DNA of 64,000 bases. It comes from Chryseosolibacter indicum. Its GTDB lineage: Bacteria > Bacteroidota > Bacteroidia > Cytophagales > Cyclobacteriaceae. The translations under genes and the position numbers were made by a program. Positions 46,442 through 54,885 of this stretch are shown here, piece by piece. How positions within the stretch are numbered: position 1 is the stretch's first letter; each line of letters opens with the position of its first letter. The stretch lies in the NCBI RefSeq assembly GCF_018598585.1, contig NZ_JAHESD010000001.1, forward strand, positions 124,001-188,000, in the 5' to 3' direction. Below the pieces are notes generated by a model. The model did no database searches, had not been told where the DNA came from, and worked only from the letters and a program-made list of their open reading frames with translations.

Positions 46442-46656
46442 TTATAACACAGTGTCATACCCGGTGCGCATGTAGCCAGCAATGGCTGCGGCATAGGCAT
46501 TAGGAACACATAGCTTTTTAGCCTTCTGCCGATAGTAAGCTTTTTTTCTCGGATAGGTAAGTAGTTGTTTAGCAAATCTTGATGCCTCCTTAAACTTAAC
46601 TCTGGTAGTTTGTTGTGATTCGCTCTGCTTTTTAGGAAAAGATGGTTTTGACGCAT
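46442..46656 (-). pseudogene. Frameshifted small protein gene (about 71 aa when restored)
   Basis: From ATG at 46656 the frame runs through eight codons and then reaches an A-run (plus-strand Ts 46629-46633). Adding one base there joins it to a coherent frame that ends at TAA (46444-46442). The restored C-terminal part reads like a real protein: RVKFKEASRFAKQ, then PRKKAYYRQKAKK and NAYAAAIAGYMRTG, helical, Lys/Tyr-rich. I believe it belongs to a family of short Bacteroidota proteins with a KAYYxxKAKK-PNAY-AI-YM pattern, but cannot name it. The frame carrying these motifs has no start codon of its own. Either a true pseudogene or a sequencing error in a homopolymer. Isolated, no partner genes. 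Confidence 0.55.
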
Positions 46657-46776
46657 GATGGTAGGCTTACCTATTTGCCCTAAACATGATTTTCCCTAAA
46701 GAGCCTCGCACCTTCAATAATGGAATTTGTTTCTATTCTAGTCATAGTCCTTTTTTTCGGGAAACTTAACTTACAG

Positions 46777-46797
46777 TTTTGACAAATAGTGTCAAAA
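46777..46797. repeat. Perfect 8-bp inverted repeat
   Basis: ttttgaca (46777-46784) and tgtcaaaa (46790-46797) with a 5-bp spacer. Operator-like geometry, but no gene starts within about 100 bp on either side, so it may be a simple hairpin. Confidence 0.5.
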
Positions 46798-46891
46798 ACC
46801 AGGCGCTTCAGGATTTTTATTGCAGAGGTATAAGTAAATTGTGTTTAAGGAAATGGTAGCAATAAGTGTTTTAAGTGTTTGTTCCGCATTC

Positions 46892-46924
46892 TCTCCACTT
46901 TTTCTGCTCTTATGCTCCACTTTC
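46892..46924 (-). repeat. Short 11-bp phased repeat, third example in the window
   Basis: Units 46892-46902, 46903-46913 and 46914-46924. The first and third share ctccactt at exactly 22 bp (two units) spacing and the middle one is more diverged. On the minus strand the units read (g/a)aaagtggag(a/c), similar in feel to the agagtgca units at 2 kb. Confidence 0.35.
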
Positions 46925-47164
46925 TGAAGATAACCAGAATTAAGAAAAAGTACTGTGGAAATGTTAGAAAGACGAGTTGTGCAATGATTGAAATGGATCT
47001 TTAAGATATTAAAAGGGTTTTGAGAAAGAGCGTAGAATTCTTATTTTATTGCTTTATGTGGTTATTGATGATTGCTACGATGCCAACGCTTGATTAGCAT
47101 TTGTTACCTGTTCTAAATAGTAAAATTAACCCTCTTGGAACCTATGTGAGATAAGTTGCGTGTG

Positions 47165-48319
47165 TTATTTATTGTGTAGTTCCTTCTGCTTGTTGTGCCT
47201 TTGTCTTGATCTTTCTTTAGCGCGACTAATTGCTCTTCTCACAGGATTTTTTCGGTCTTCTTCTGCTGTGGTTTCATCCCCAATTAAAAGAGCCCATGGT
47301 TTAAGATGGTCAACCCGTTCAAATATCAATTTCATAACCGCAAGTGCTGGTATTGCCAGAAACATGCCTGCGATGCCGGCCAATGCTCCACTGATAACAA
47401 CACCAAGAATAATGGCTAGGGCATTTAGCTTTACTTTATTGCCTACAATTAATGGCATGAGTATGTTGTTGTCAATCAGCTGAACGCCACTAAGAATTGC
47501 AACTACCCATATTGCGTCGACCGGATTTTGAGAAGACATTAGTGTAACGATCATGCAGAAGATGTTTGCTATAAGCATACCGATGTATGGTACAATGTTC
47601 AGTATGGCAGAAAGCAGTGCAAGGAATACGGCGTACTTAATACCCAGGATAAAAAATCCGACGGTATTAAGTGCGAATACTATACAAAGCTCGATAAGAA
47701 GGCCAGTAATATATTGTTGTGATATTACCTGAGACTCGTGTAGTACGTCACTAACCTTTTCTTTATTTCCATCTTTGAAGATCTCAATCATAAAACGTTT
47801 GATCATGTCTTTATGATATAGAATGAGAAAAGTGTATATAGGTAAAAAGATCACATAAGATATTACTTCTGTTAATGTAACAAAAGTTCTACCAATTAAC
47901 TGAGGGCTCTGTGTCTTCATCTTTTCAGCTGTATCGCTTAAGTATTCTTTCTGCGCACGCATTCCTATATTAAAGTTTTCAAATACCCATTGGTGCGCAG
48001 ACCAAAGAAGTTGATTAAATCTCTTTTCCATCGCAGGAAAATCTGCAAGGAAGTTTGCAATCTGGGTTGAAAAGAAATAGACGACAATGCCAAGGATGCT
48101 TAGCGATACAAGAAGCGATAAAACGATGGAGGGTATTTTGCCTACACCCAATCTTTTAAGGAATTTTGTTATTGGTAGTAGAAGGGTGGCAAGTAGTATG
48201 GCAAAGAAGAATGGCATTATAATTCCCTTGGCCAGGTAAATGCCAGCGGCTAAAACTGCGATACTAATAATGGTTAAACCAAATCGTAAGAAGAAGGGTG
48301 ATTCCTGTGGATCGCTCAT
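47165..48319 (-). CDS. AI-2E family membrane transporter
   Basis: 384 residues with about eight hydrophobic segments: an N-terminal pair (ISIAVLAAGIYLAKGIIMPFFFAILLATLLLPI), then an amphipathic middle (residues 100-160), and the C-terminal helices. Conserved parts include VLHESQVISQQYITGLLIELCIVFALNTVGFFILGI and the family's PYIGMLIANIFCMIV / VQLIDNNILMPLIVG motif. These identify the AI-2E (TqsA/PerM/YdiK) superfamily. Substrate cannot be read: members export the AI-2 signal or act as Na+/H+ antiporters. The basic C-terminal tail (SRAKERSRQRHNKQKE) is cytosolic. Monocistronic, divergent from terC. Confidence 0.9.
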   Translation of the reverse strand: MSDPQESPFFLRFGLTIISIAVLAAGIYLAKGIIMPFFFAILLATLLLPITKFLKRLGVGKIPSIVLSLLVSLSILGIVVYFFSTQIANFLADFPAMEKRFNQLLWSAHQWVFENFNIGMRAQKEYLSDTAEKMKTQSPQLIGRTFVTLTEVISYVIFLPIYTFLILYHKDMIKRFMIEIFKDGNKEKVSDVLHESQVISQQYITGLLIELCIVFALNTVGFFILGIKYAVFLALLSAILNIVPYIGMLIANIFCMIVTLMSSQNPVDAIWVVAILSGVQLIDNNILMPLIVGNKVKLNALAIILGVVISGALAGIAGMFLAIPALAVMKLIFERVDHLKPWALLIGDETTAEEDRKNPVRRAISRAKERSRQRHNKQKELHNK

Positions 48320-48457
48320 AGGATACTCCCGCTAAAAAGATATGCCACCTTGTGTAAATTCATCTACACGGTTTCGGTAGATATTACGGATGTTCTGATT
48401 CAATATTCTTGTTTATGTATATGGTATAATCTTTACTCTTATTTAATAAAAACATTT

Positions 48458-49255
48458 ATGGCAGAGCTGTTGACTACCGAGGGAATAGTAAGTCTTTTAA
48501 CCCTAACGTTCCTTGAAATTGTATTAGGAATAGATAATATCATATTTATTTCAATAACATCAGATCGGCTACCGGAAAAGGATCAAAAGAAGGCACGAAC
48601 CTTAGGAATATTGCTAGCCTTGTTTGTAAGAGTTGGGTTGCTGATGACAATAAGTTGGATCATCGGTCTTAAAGATCCATTTATTACTTTCGGTGAATTT
48701 GAATTAAGCTTCCGTGATCTTATTCTGATTCTTGGCGGTCTATTTCTCTTGGGAAAGAGCTCGTCGGAGATACACGCTAAACTGGAAGGAGAAAATGAAG
48801 AGCATAGCTTTTCAAAGAAGCTTACGTTAAATTCAGCAATCATTCAAATTGTACTATTGGATGTGGTATTCTCTTTTGATTCGATTTTAACGGCTGTTGG
48901 GCTGGTAGATAGCATTGTAATTATGGTTATAGCAATTGTTATAGCCTTAGGAGTAATGTTAGCGTTCGCAAATAATATCAGTGCTTTTATCAATAAACAT
49001 CCAGCGATGAAGTTGCTTGCCATATCTTTTTTAATGATGATAGGTCTTGTACTGGTTGTTGAGGGCTTTCATGTTCATGTACCTAAAGGATACATTTATT
49101 TTTCGATGGCTTTTGCTTTAGGTGTTGAGTTTTTGAATATGAAGATCAGGAAACGTCAACAACCTGTAGCGCTTAAGAATCCAACCATGAGAGAAAACAT
49201 AAAGATATCAGCAGACGATAGGGATCCTGTAAAAAGAAAACATAGAAACAATTAA
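48458..49255 (+). CDS. TerC family integral membrane protein
   Basis: 265 residues from ATG 48458 (an upstream frame extension reads as non-coding leader). LEIVLGIDNIIFISI near residues 20-35 and VLLDVVFSFDSILTAVG near 130-147 each carry the acidic residue pair of TerC. These are thought to bind a metal ion such as Mn2+ or Ca2+. Seven or so helices. TerC proteins act in metal homeostasis, for example loading exported metalloproteins with Mn2+; the name comes from tellurite resistance. No other ter genes are present. A 55-residue lipoprotein follows by 14 bp. Confidence 0.92.
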   Translation: MAELLTTEGIVSLLTLTFLEIVLGIDNIIFISITSDRLPEKDQKKARTLGILLALFVRVGLLMTISWIIGLKDPFITFGEFELSFRDLILILGGLFLLGKSSSEIHAKLEGENEEHSFSKKLTLNSAIIQIVLLDVVFSFDSILTAVGLVDSIVIMVIAIVIALGVMLAFANNISAFINKHPAMKLLAISFLMMIGLVLVVEGFHVHVPKGYIYFSMAFALGVEFLNMKIRKRQQPVALKNPTMRENIKISADDRDPVKRKHRNN

Positions 49256-49269
49256 AACTTAATTACATT

Positions 49270-49437
49270 ATGAAGAATCCATTCTTATTATTATTTGCGA
49301 TAATGCTATTCTCAATGACAAGTTGTGAAGTTATTGGGGATATATTCGGTGCTGGTTTTTACACAGGCATGTTCGTAGTAGTTGCTGTTATTGTTCTTAT
49401 TATTTGGCTTGTAGTCAGAATGGGGCGACGTAGGTAG
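49270..49437 (+). CDS. Small lipoprotein with one C-terminal transmembrane helix
   Basis: 55 residues, too short for most gene finders. Signal peptide with lipobox SMTSC (Cys near residue 19), then EVIGDIFGAGFYTGMFVVVAVIVLIIWLVVRM and a basic end (GRRR). The C-E-x-I-G-x-I-F-x-A-G start followed by a hydrophobic helix recurs in many Bacteroidota small proteins. It starts 14 bp after terC and is likely cotranscribed. Function unknown. A terminator follows. Confidence 0.75.
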   Translation: MKNPFLLLFAIMLFSMTSCEVIGDIFGAGFYTGMFVVVAVIVLIIWLVVRMGRRR

Positions 49438-49508
49438 GACGTGCTTTACTTCAGTTCTTGTGTAATTACCTACCCAGGCCTTTCCTTTACCTGAATGTGG
49501 CTTTTTTG

Positions 49509-49530
49509 AAGTTGCTTTGGCAACTTTTTT
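49509..49530 (+). terminator. Intrinsic terminator after terC/small lipoprotein
   Basis: Perfect 7-bp stem aagttgc/gcaactt (49509-49515 with 49520-49526), 4-nt loop, followed by Ts. Good fit for the plus strand. Confidence 0.75.
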
Positions 49531-49659
49531 CTTATCGAGATAAAACGTAATACAACTACATTTCTGTTTACTTGAGCCAAACCATGCCTGACGCTTGCAA
49601 CAGTTAAGCATACAATTTTAAATGGTTTGCGAAAATAATGTAAAACAAATTTAAATTGT

Positions 49660-50187
49660 ATGAAACTGAAGGGTATGATGATGGTAACGAGCCTTATGGC
49701 TCTGTCTTTTTGCTGGGTAGGATGTGATGATGATGACGATGATGACTCACTATCGCAACAAGACAAAACTTTTATTGAACAGGTATCAATGGGGAACAGA
49801 GCCGAAATAGAATTAGGCCAGCTTGCCGCTACCAACTCAACAACGGCTGATGTACGCAACTTTGGCTTAAGCATGGCGTCTGAACATCAGACAGCGCAAG
49901 ATGAGCTACGTGAGCTTGCAGATGATAAAGATGCTACATTTAAAAATGAACTTGATGCAGAGCATCAGGCATTAAAGACCCGCTTATCATCTTTAACTGG
50001 TTATCAGTTTGATACTGCTTATATAAACAGCCAGGTTCGCGATCACCAGAAAACGCTCACCATTTTTAACACACAGATAAGTTCAGGAAAAGATCGACAG
50101 GTTAAAGATTATGCGAACAAATATCAGCCGCATATTCAAATGCACTTTAATGAAGCCACTGAAATTAAGAATTCATTAGGTCAATAA
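49660..50187 (+). CDS. DUF4142 lipoprotein with seven consecutive Asp after the Cys
   Basis: 175 residues. Signal with lipobox CWVGC (Cys near residue 22), directly followed by seven Asp residues. The rest matches DUF4142: FIEQVSMGNRAEIELGQLAATNST, DVRNFGLSMASEHQTAQDEL and YINSQVRDHQKTLTIFNTQI. It is an all-helical ferritin-like bundle without the full metal ligand set. In Bacteroidota an acidic run right after the lipidated Cys acts as a surface export signal, so this protein may sit on the cell surface. DUF4142 genes are frequently stress-induced. It starts a run with SRPBCC and PRC-barrel genes. Confidence 0.85.
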   Translation: MKLKGMMMVTSLMALSFCWVGCDDDDDDDSLSQQDKTFIEQVSMGNRAEIELGQLAATNSTTADVRNFGLSMASEHQTAQDELRELADDKDATFKNELDAEHQALKTRLSSLTGYQFDTAYINSQVRDHQKTLTIFNTQISSGKDRQVKDYANKYQPHIQMHFNEATEIKNSLGQ

Positions 50188-50212
50188 AATCACTTGAAAA
50201 CCAACCCTAAAA

Positions 50213-51100
50213 ATGATGGAACCAGGAGTAATGACAGACACAATGGGTGAAAGCGATGTAAGCATGCTTACACCCGCAACAGGATCCAGTAATATTAACG
50301 TTGGGTCGACTGAGCGAATTGCCTCTGTACTACTAGGCGCAGCAGCTACTGTATATGGATTAAGAAATCTAGGTTCATTAAGTGGAATTGCTATGACCAT
50401 AGCAGGAGGGATGCTTGTTTACAGAGGTGCCTCGGGGTACTGTATGATAAACAATGCCATCGGAAGAAACACGGCCAGTAGGAAGACACCAGCAATGGAG
50501 GTGAGGGGCACGTTCACTGTCAACAAACCAAGAGCAGAAGTTTACGCTTATTGGAGGCATCTTGAAAATCTGCCTCAGTTCATGAAGCATCTTGAAAATG
50601 TTACCGTGAAAGATCAAATTCATTCAACATGGGTAGCGCGTATACCGGGGGGAGTTGGATCAGTAACATGGGAATCTGAAATTACAGAAGACAGACCAGG
50701 AGAATTAATAACATGGTCTTCATTACCTGGTTCAACAGTTGATAATGCAGGCGAAGTTCGGTTTCAGGATGCACCCGATAATATGGGCACCGAGATTAGA
50801 GTAAAGATCACCTATAGATTGCCAGCAGGAGATGTTGGGACTATTGCCGCAAAATTGTTTAGCCCTGTGGTAGAGAATATGATAAAAGAAGATTTAAGAG
50901 GCTTCAAAAGTATTCTTGAAACAGGTGAAGTTCCAACCGTGGTGGACCAGTTGTTGGGCAGCGAGCCTGATAAAAGTAAGGTTAGGAAAACAAAACAATC
51001 TCAATCTAAAAAGAGAACAACTGATTATACTACAAGTGACTCACCTATCGACCAAAACACTATTCAGACTTTCGAAAACAATATGTTAGAAAGGGATTGA
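50213..51100 (+). CDS. DUF2892 plus SRPBCC domain protein
   Basis: 295 residues. After a Met-rich leader, residues 25-80 form a two-helix DUF2892-like membrane hairpin (NVGSTERIASVLLGAAATVYGL; LSGIAMTIAGGMLVYRGASGYC). Residues about 95-240 are an SRPBCC (START-like) domain: TVNKPRAEVYAYWRHLENLPQFMKHLENV, then GELITWSSLPGSTVDNAGEVRFQDAP. The C-terminus (about 250-295) is basic then polar and probably disordered. Bet v 1-like pockets bind lipids or other hydrophobics; this architecture is common near stress genes in Bacteroidota and Proteobacteria. Starts 25 bp after the DUF4142 gene. Confidence 0.85.
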   Translation: MMEPGVMTDTMGESDVSMLTPATGSSNINVGSTERIASVLLGAAATVYGLRNLGSLSGIAMTIAGGMLVYRGASGYCMINNAIGRNTASRKTPAMEVRGTFTVNKPRAEVYAYWRHLENLPQFMKHLENVTVKDQIHSTWVARIPGGVGSVTWESEITEDRPGELITWSSLPGSTVDNAGEVRFQDAPDNMGTEIRVKITYRLPAGDVGTIAAKLFSPVVENMIKEDLRGFKSILETGEVPTVVDQLLGSEPDKSKVRKTKQSQSKKRTTDYTTSDSPIDQNTIQTFENNMLERD

Positions 51101-51207
51101 CAGGTTGAGTTAACTAGTATTTCTTAAGAGGGATTGCAACATGCGAATCAGCAAAACAATCCCTTAGAGATATCGCACTTATCAGTAGGGACAAAAAAGG
51201 AGGAGTT

Positions 51208-51627
51208 ATGAGTATGTTAGATAAATCATATGAGGTAGATAACCAAACAGGAACGAATCAGGAAGGACCTGATGCCAATCGCCCGTTACGAAGGCTTACT
51301 GCAACTTCAATTATAGGCGATAAGATTGAAAATCCCGAAGGAGACGATCTTGGAAGAATTGACAATCTCATGATTAATGTAAGGTCAGGTAAAATAGACT
51401 ATGTTGTGATAGAGTATGGTTCTTTTCTTGGCTTAGGTGGAAAGCTCTTTGCGATACCATTTAGTGAGCTACGTCCGGCCCCTGGCCGCAACGTTTTCAT
51501 ACTCGATCGCGATGAAGAATATTTGAAAAATTCTCCCGGGTTTGATCAAACACATTGGCCCGACACTAATGACCATACTTATTATGGTGATGTAGATTTA
51601 TACTGGGGTTATTCTGCAGTTCCTTAA
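51208..51627 (+). CDS. PRC-barrel domain protein
   Basis: 139 residues. The PRC-barrel spans about 27-105: RLTATSIIGDKIENPEGDDLGRIDNLMINVRSGKIDYVVIEYGSFLGLGGKLFAIPFSELRP. A polar C-terminal tail follows with HWPD and YYGDVDLYWGYS. A purine-rich stretch (ggaggag) lies about 8 bp upstream of the ATG, a rare good Shine-Dalgarno in this window. PRC-barrels occur in RimM and photosystem proteins and as stand-alone stress proteins; the present type is the latter. Function unknown. The preceding SRPBCC and DUF4142 genes may be coregulated. Confidence 0.9.
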   Translation: MSMLDKSYEVDNQTGTNQEGPDANRPLRRLTATSIIGDKIENPEGDDLGRIDNLMINVRSGKIDYVVIEYGSFLGLGGKLFAIPFSELRPAPGRNVFILDRDEEYLKNSPGFDQTHWPDTNDHTYYGDVDLYWGYSAVP

Positions 51628-51650
51628 CTTCTTTAAGAACATTTTCTTAG

Positions 51651-51682
51651 GAGGCTGTCTTACCGGGCAGCCTCTTTTATTT
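51651..51682. terminator. Intrinsic terminator between convergent genes
   Basis: Stem gaggctg/cagcctc (51651-51657 with 51668-51674), 10-nt loop, T-rich tail. It lies between the PRC-barrel gene and the convergent EcsC gene, overlapping the end of the latter by a few bases. Confidence 0.8.
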
Positions 51683-52411
51683 TACTTCCTGCATTAACCG
51701 GATGCGATAAGCATTCATGGCTGTTGTTCCAAGTTTATCTGTTAGCTTGTGGTTTACAACAGCTCCCACCGCTGCGCCTATTCCCGGCACAAGTTGCAAT
51801 AGCTTTGCAATATCAATGTAGTCTCGATATTCCTGTTGAAATTTCAACCAATCGAAACCATGAATATCTTCAGGAAGCCGTTTCTCGTATTTTTCCCAAT
51901 CATTAATTAATTCAAAAACACTATTCCTGTGACTTTGGCTTGAAAAGGTAAGCTCGAAGATGTAAAGGATATAAATCCGCTCTTTGAGATTTCGTACATC
52001 ATATCCATATAATGAGGCAATTTCGAATAGCATTTTCATTTTCAACGCAAGCCAGATTGGGAAGTCAGCGAGCCCTAACAGAATACCGCCGGCACCTGTT
52101 ACCGCGCCTTCTGCTGCCGCTGTGTTTCTATAAAATTTTATCCTTTCTAATACCCTTAATTCTCTTTGTTCCAAGGTCCGGTCATTAACCACTTTTGCTG
52201 TGGTGAATGTAGCTCCAAAAATAACAGCCCTTGTCATCTGTTTTATAGCAGTAGTAAAAGCATTATGGATTTTTTCGGGTATCAGGCTATTAATTCTGAC
52301 TTGAATTTTTTTGGCCACGTTTTCTGCAAAGCCTGGAGGCTTTTCCATACGGCATTTCCACATGCTCAATTCAAGTGATGCTTTTTCCTGATATGTCATT
52401 TCACGCCCCAT
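51677..52411 (-). CDS. EcsC family protein
   Basis: 244 residues. Helical protein with LELSMWKCRMEKPPGFAENVAKKIQVRINSLIPEKIHNAFTTAIKQMTRAV at the start, AEGAVTGAGGILLGLADFPIWLALKMKMLFEIASLYGYD in the middle, and LLQLVPGIGAAVGAVVNHKLTDKLGTTAMNAYRIRLM at the end. The Gly-rich hydrophobic blocks are hallmarks of EcsC, named from the Bacillus ecsABC operon. Activity unknown; probably membrane-associated. It stands alone, convergent with the PRC-barrel gene and divergent from the PBP gene. Confidence 0.88.
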   Translation of the reverse strand: MGREMTYQEKASLELSMWKCRMEKPPGFAENVAKKIQVRINSLIPEKIHNAFTTAIKQMTRAVIFGATFTTAKVVNDRTLEQRELRVLERIKFYRNTAAAEGAVTGAGGILLGLADFPIWLALKMKMLFEIASLYGYDVRNLKERIYILYIFELTFSSQSHRNSVFELINDWEKYEKRLPEDIHGFDWLKFQQEYRDYIDIAKLLQLVPGIGAAVGAVVNHKLTDKLGTTAMNAYRIRLMQEVK

Positions 52412-52461
52412 CGAAAGAAGTTTAACAATGCGGATGCCAGCAACTTGTAGAAGTTTAGCGT

Positions 52462-52497
52462 CTTTTAGGCAGCCTTAAAGCTGCTTTGGCCTAAAAG
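52462..52497. repeat. Strong nested hairpin in the ecsC/PBP divergent region
   Basis: Outer arms cttttaggc (52462-52470) and gcctaaaag (52489-52497) are perfect. Inside, gcagc (52469-52473) can pair with gctgc (52480-52484). A second ggcagcc at 52500-52506 could compete for the same gctgc. The element is about 50 bp before the PBP start and has no T-run, so it may be an operator or an RNA leader structure. Confidence 0.55.
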
Positions 52498-52545
52498 CTG
52501 GCAGCCGGAACAGAATTTTATGTTGTATGCGAATTAATAATATTT

Positions 52546-54858
52546 ATGAATTTTAGTTGGCAGAGAATTAAGAACGGAATTAAAACATTATATCCAAGAA
52601 AAGACACTCTCAACATAATTACACGCACAGCGCTGTACGGATTAATAGGAGTACTGGGTTTTGCCTTGGTGCTTGTTACACTTGTATGGATAGGATTTTT
52701 TGGTCAATTGCCATCTAAAAGTGATTTGAAGGAAATTCAACATCCATTGGCTAGTGAAGTATATAGTTCTGATAGTGTTTTGCTGGGAAAGTACTATATA
52801 CAGGATCGATCTCCTGTTGAGGGAAAAGATATACCTGAATCTTTAAAAAAGACACTTGTCGCAACTGAAGATGTGCGCTTTTACCGACATCATGGCATTG
52901 ATGTAAAAAGTCTTGGACGTGTTTTAGTGAAAAGCATCCTGCTTCAAAACGAATCTTCGGGAGGTGGAAGTACTTTAACGCAACAGCTTGCTAAGAATCT
53001 GTTTCCCCGGAAGTCATACGGGTTTCTTTCATTGCCTATTAATAAGGTCAGGGAATATATTATTGCATGGAGAATCGAGAACGTATATTCGAAAGATGAG
53101 ATTATTGTTCTGTACTTGAATACCATCCCTTTTGCTGACAATACATATGGAATTAAAACTGCAGCAGAAAGGTTCTTTTCTGTTCCTGTAAAATCCCTTA
53201 CCTGGGATCAGTCTGCCGTGCTTGTAGGAATGTTAAAGGCAACGCACCGTTATAACCCACGTCTTTTTCCTGAGCGCGCTTTGCAGCGTAGAAATGTGGT
53301 ATTGGCTCAAGTTGCTAAGTATGATTACATAACTGACTTAGAGAAAAAAGCGTTACAGTCAAAACCGCTAGGGCTTCGTTATAGTCATACTGCGTCACAT
53401 AATATTGGATTGGCACCCTATTTCAGGGCTTACATTCAAAGAGAATTACTTCAATGGTGCAAGGAGAACAAGAAAAAAGATGGTACTCCTTACAATTTAT
53501 ATAAAGATGGTTTGAAAATATACACCACTATCGATTCGCGCATGCAGGCATATGCAGAGTCAGCAGTGCAAGTTCAAATGAAGGCCCTTCAAGCAAAATT
53601 TAAAGGGCAAATTAGCAGAAAGCATATTGATGGCATCGCGAAATCTGTTCTCAAAAACTCGAAGCAATTTCAATTGCTGAAAAATGAAGGGCTATCTGAG
53701 AAACAGATTATGGACAAGCTCAACAAACCAGTGAAGACTAAAATATTTACCTGGGAAGGAGAGAAGGAAGCTACAATCAGCACATTTGATTCGATAAAAC
53801 ATCACTTACAATTTCTTCAGGCTGGCTTAATTGCAATGGAGCCGCATACAGGTGATGTCAAAGTTTGGGTAGGTGGGATAAATCATCAGTACTTCAAGTA
53901 CGATCATGTTCGTGAAAGTACAAAACGCCAGGTAGGCTCAACGTTTAAACCTATTTTATATGCTGCAGCACTTGAAAAAGGAATAGGCCCGTGCTCGTAT
54001 ATCTCAGCCAGGAAAACAGTTTATACTAACATGGATGATTGGTCTCCTGAAAACACAAGTGATGAGACTTATGAGATGAAGTACTCCATGGAAGGAGGAC
54101 TTGCAGGATCAGTAAATACAGTATCGGTTAAGCTGTTGGAAAAGACAGGAATAAATAATGCAATTGTAACTGCAAGAAAGATGGGAATTAACAGTGATCT
54201 TCCTGCAGTGCCTTCAATAGCATTAGGCACTCCCTCCATTTCTGTCATGGAGATGGTCGGTGCTTATAGTGTGCTGGCCAATGGCGGGCTTTATGTAAAT
54301 CGGAAATATCTTACCGCTATTATCGACAGAAAAGGTCGTGTTCTTGAGGATTTTGACAATGACTTAAAACCAGAACGTGCAATTTCGAAGGAAACCTCAC
54401 AGATGATGGTACATATGCTGAAAAGCGTAGTTTCTGAGGGTACAGCTTCTTCATTAAGGTCTCGGTATGGATTGACGAACGATATTGCCGGTAAGACTGG
54501 TACCACGCAATCTAATGTAGATGGTTGGTTTATTGCGATCATGCCTAAGCTTGTAGTAGGAGCGTGGGTGGGGGCAGATGACCCAAGAATGCATTTTAGA
54601 AGTACATCGCTTGGTCAAGGTTCAGCAACAGCGCTACCTATTGTTGCACGCTTCGTTCAAAAGGCAAACGAAGATAAAAAGCTTAAAGAAATTATGCAGT
54701 CGCGGTTTGCACCACTGCCGGAACATCTCTTATCGCAGTTAGACTGTAAGCCATCAAAGTCTAACCTCAATATCTTTGAAAAGATCTTTAAGAAAAAGAA
54801 GAAGGTTAAAATAACTAAGTTTAAAGGAGCAAAGCGGAAGGGAGATTCAGGGAAATAA
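52546..54858 (+). CDS. Class A penicillin-binding protein (PBP1A-like)
   Basis: 770 residues, bifunctional. Transmembrane anchor at about 25-52. Glycosyltransferase (GT51) domain from about 75: catalytic-Glu motif ATEDVRFYRHHGID near 106-119, GGGSTLTQQLAKNLF near 140-154, and the EIIVLYLNTIPF region. Transpeptidase domain: SxxK as STFK near 465-468 in RQVGSTFKP, SVNTVS (SxN) near 524, and KTGTT near 650. It polymerises and cross-links peptidoglycan in the periplasm. The basic C-terminal tail (KKKKVKITKFKGAKRKGDSGK) is common in Bacteroidota. The LpoB-like lipoprotein at 18.5 kb is a potential activator. Confidence 0.95.
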   Translation: MNFSWQRIKNGIKTLYPRKDTLNIITRTALYGLIGVLGFALVLVTLVWIGFFGQLPSKSDLKEIQHPLASEVYSSDSVLLGKYYIQDRSPVEGKDIPESLKKTLVATEDVRFYRHHGIDVKSLGRVLVKSILLQNESSGGGSTLTQQLAKNLFPRKSYGFLSLPINKVREYIIAWRIENVYSKDEIIVLYLNTIPFADNTYGIKTAAERFFSVPVKSLTWDQSAVLVGMLKATHRYNPRLFPERALQRRNVVLAQVAKYDYITDLEKKALQSKPLGLRYSHTASHNIGLAPYFRAYIQRELLQWCKENKKKDGTPYNLYKDGLKIYTTIDSRMQAYAESAVQVQMKALQAKFKGQISRKHIDGIAKSVLKNSKQFQLLKNEGLSEKQIMDKLNKPVKTKIFTWEGEKEATISTFDSIKHHLQFLQAGLIAMEPHTGDVKVWVGGINHQYFKYDHVRESTKRQVGSTFKPILYAAALEKGIGPCSYISARKTVYTNMDDWSPENTSDETYEMKYSMEGGLAGSVNTVSVKLLEKTGINNAIVTARKMGINSDLPAVPSIALGTPSISVMEMVGAYSVLANGGLYVNRKYLTAIIDRKGRVLEDFDNDLKPERAISKETSQMMVHMLKSVVSEGTASSLRSRYGLTNDIAGKTGTTQSNVDGWFIAIMPKLVVGAWVGADDPRMHFRSTSLGQGSATALPIVARFVQKANEDKKLKEIMQSRFAPLPEHLLSQLDCKPSKSNLNIFEKIFKKKKKVKITKFKGAKRKGDSGK

Positions 54859-54859
54859 A

Positions 54860-54885
54860 AAAAGAGCCTATGCTACGGCTCTTTT
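54860..54885. terminator. Intrinsic terminator overlapping convergent gene ends
   Basis: agagcc (54863-54868) pairs with ggctct (54877-54882), flanked by As before and Ts after. It follows the PBP stop and overlaps the stop codon of the minus-strand gene, serving both directions. Confidence 0.75.

Larger units (their letters stand above)
46657..47164. other. Gene-free region downstream of the AI-2E gene
   Basis: About 500 bp without a credible gene. It contains an 8-bp perfect inverted repeat (46777-46797) and a short phased repeat (46892-46924). No terminator with a T-run was seen for the minus-strand gene that ends at 47165. Confidence 0.4.

Noticed and set aside
48350-48457. 36-codon N-terminal extension of TerC
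   Set aside because: The family starts at MAELLTTEG-like sequence and the extension reads as leader DNA without conservation-like pattern.
49312-49611. Minus-strand ORF of 99 codons
   Set aside because: Its second half is antisense to the small lipoprotein gene and the first half contains the terC terminator. The first ~55 residues look somewhat protein-like (SGKGKAWVGNY), so a short gene cannot be fully excluded.
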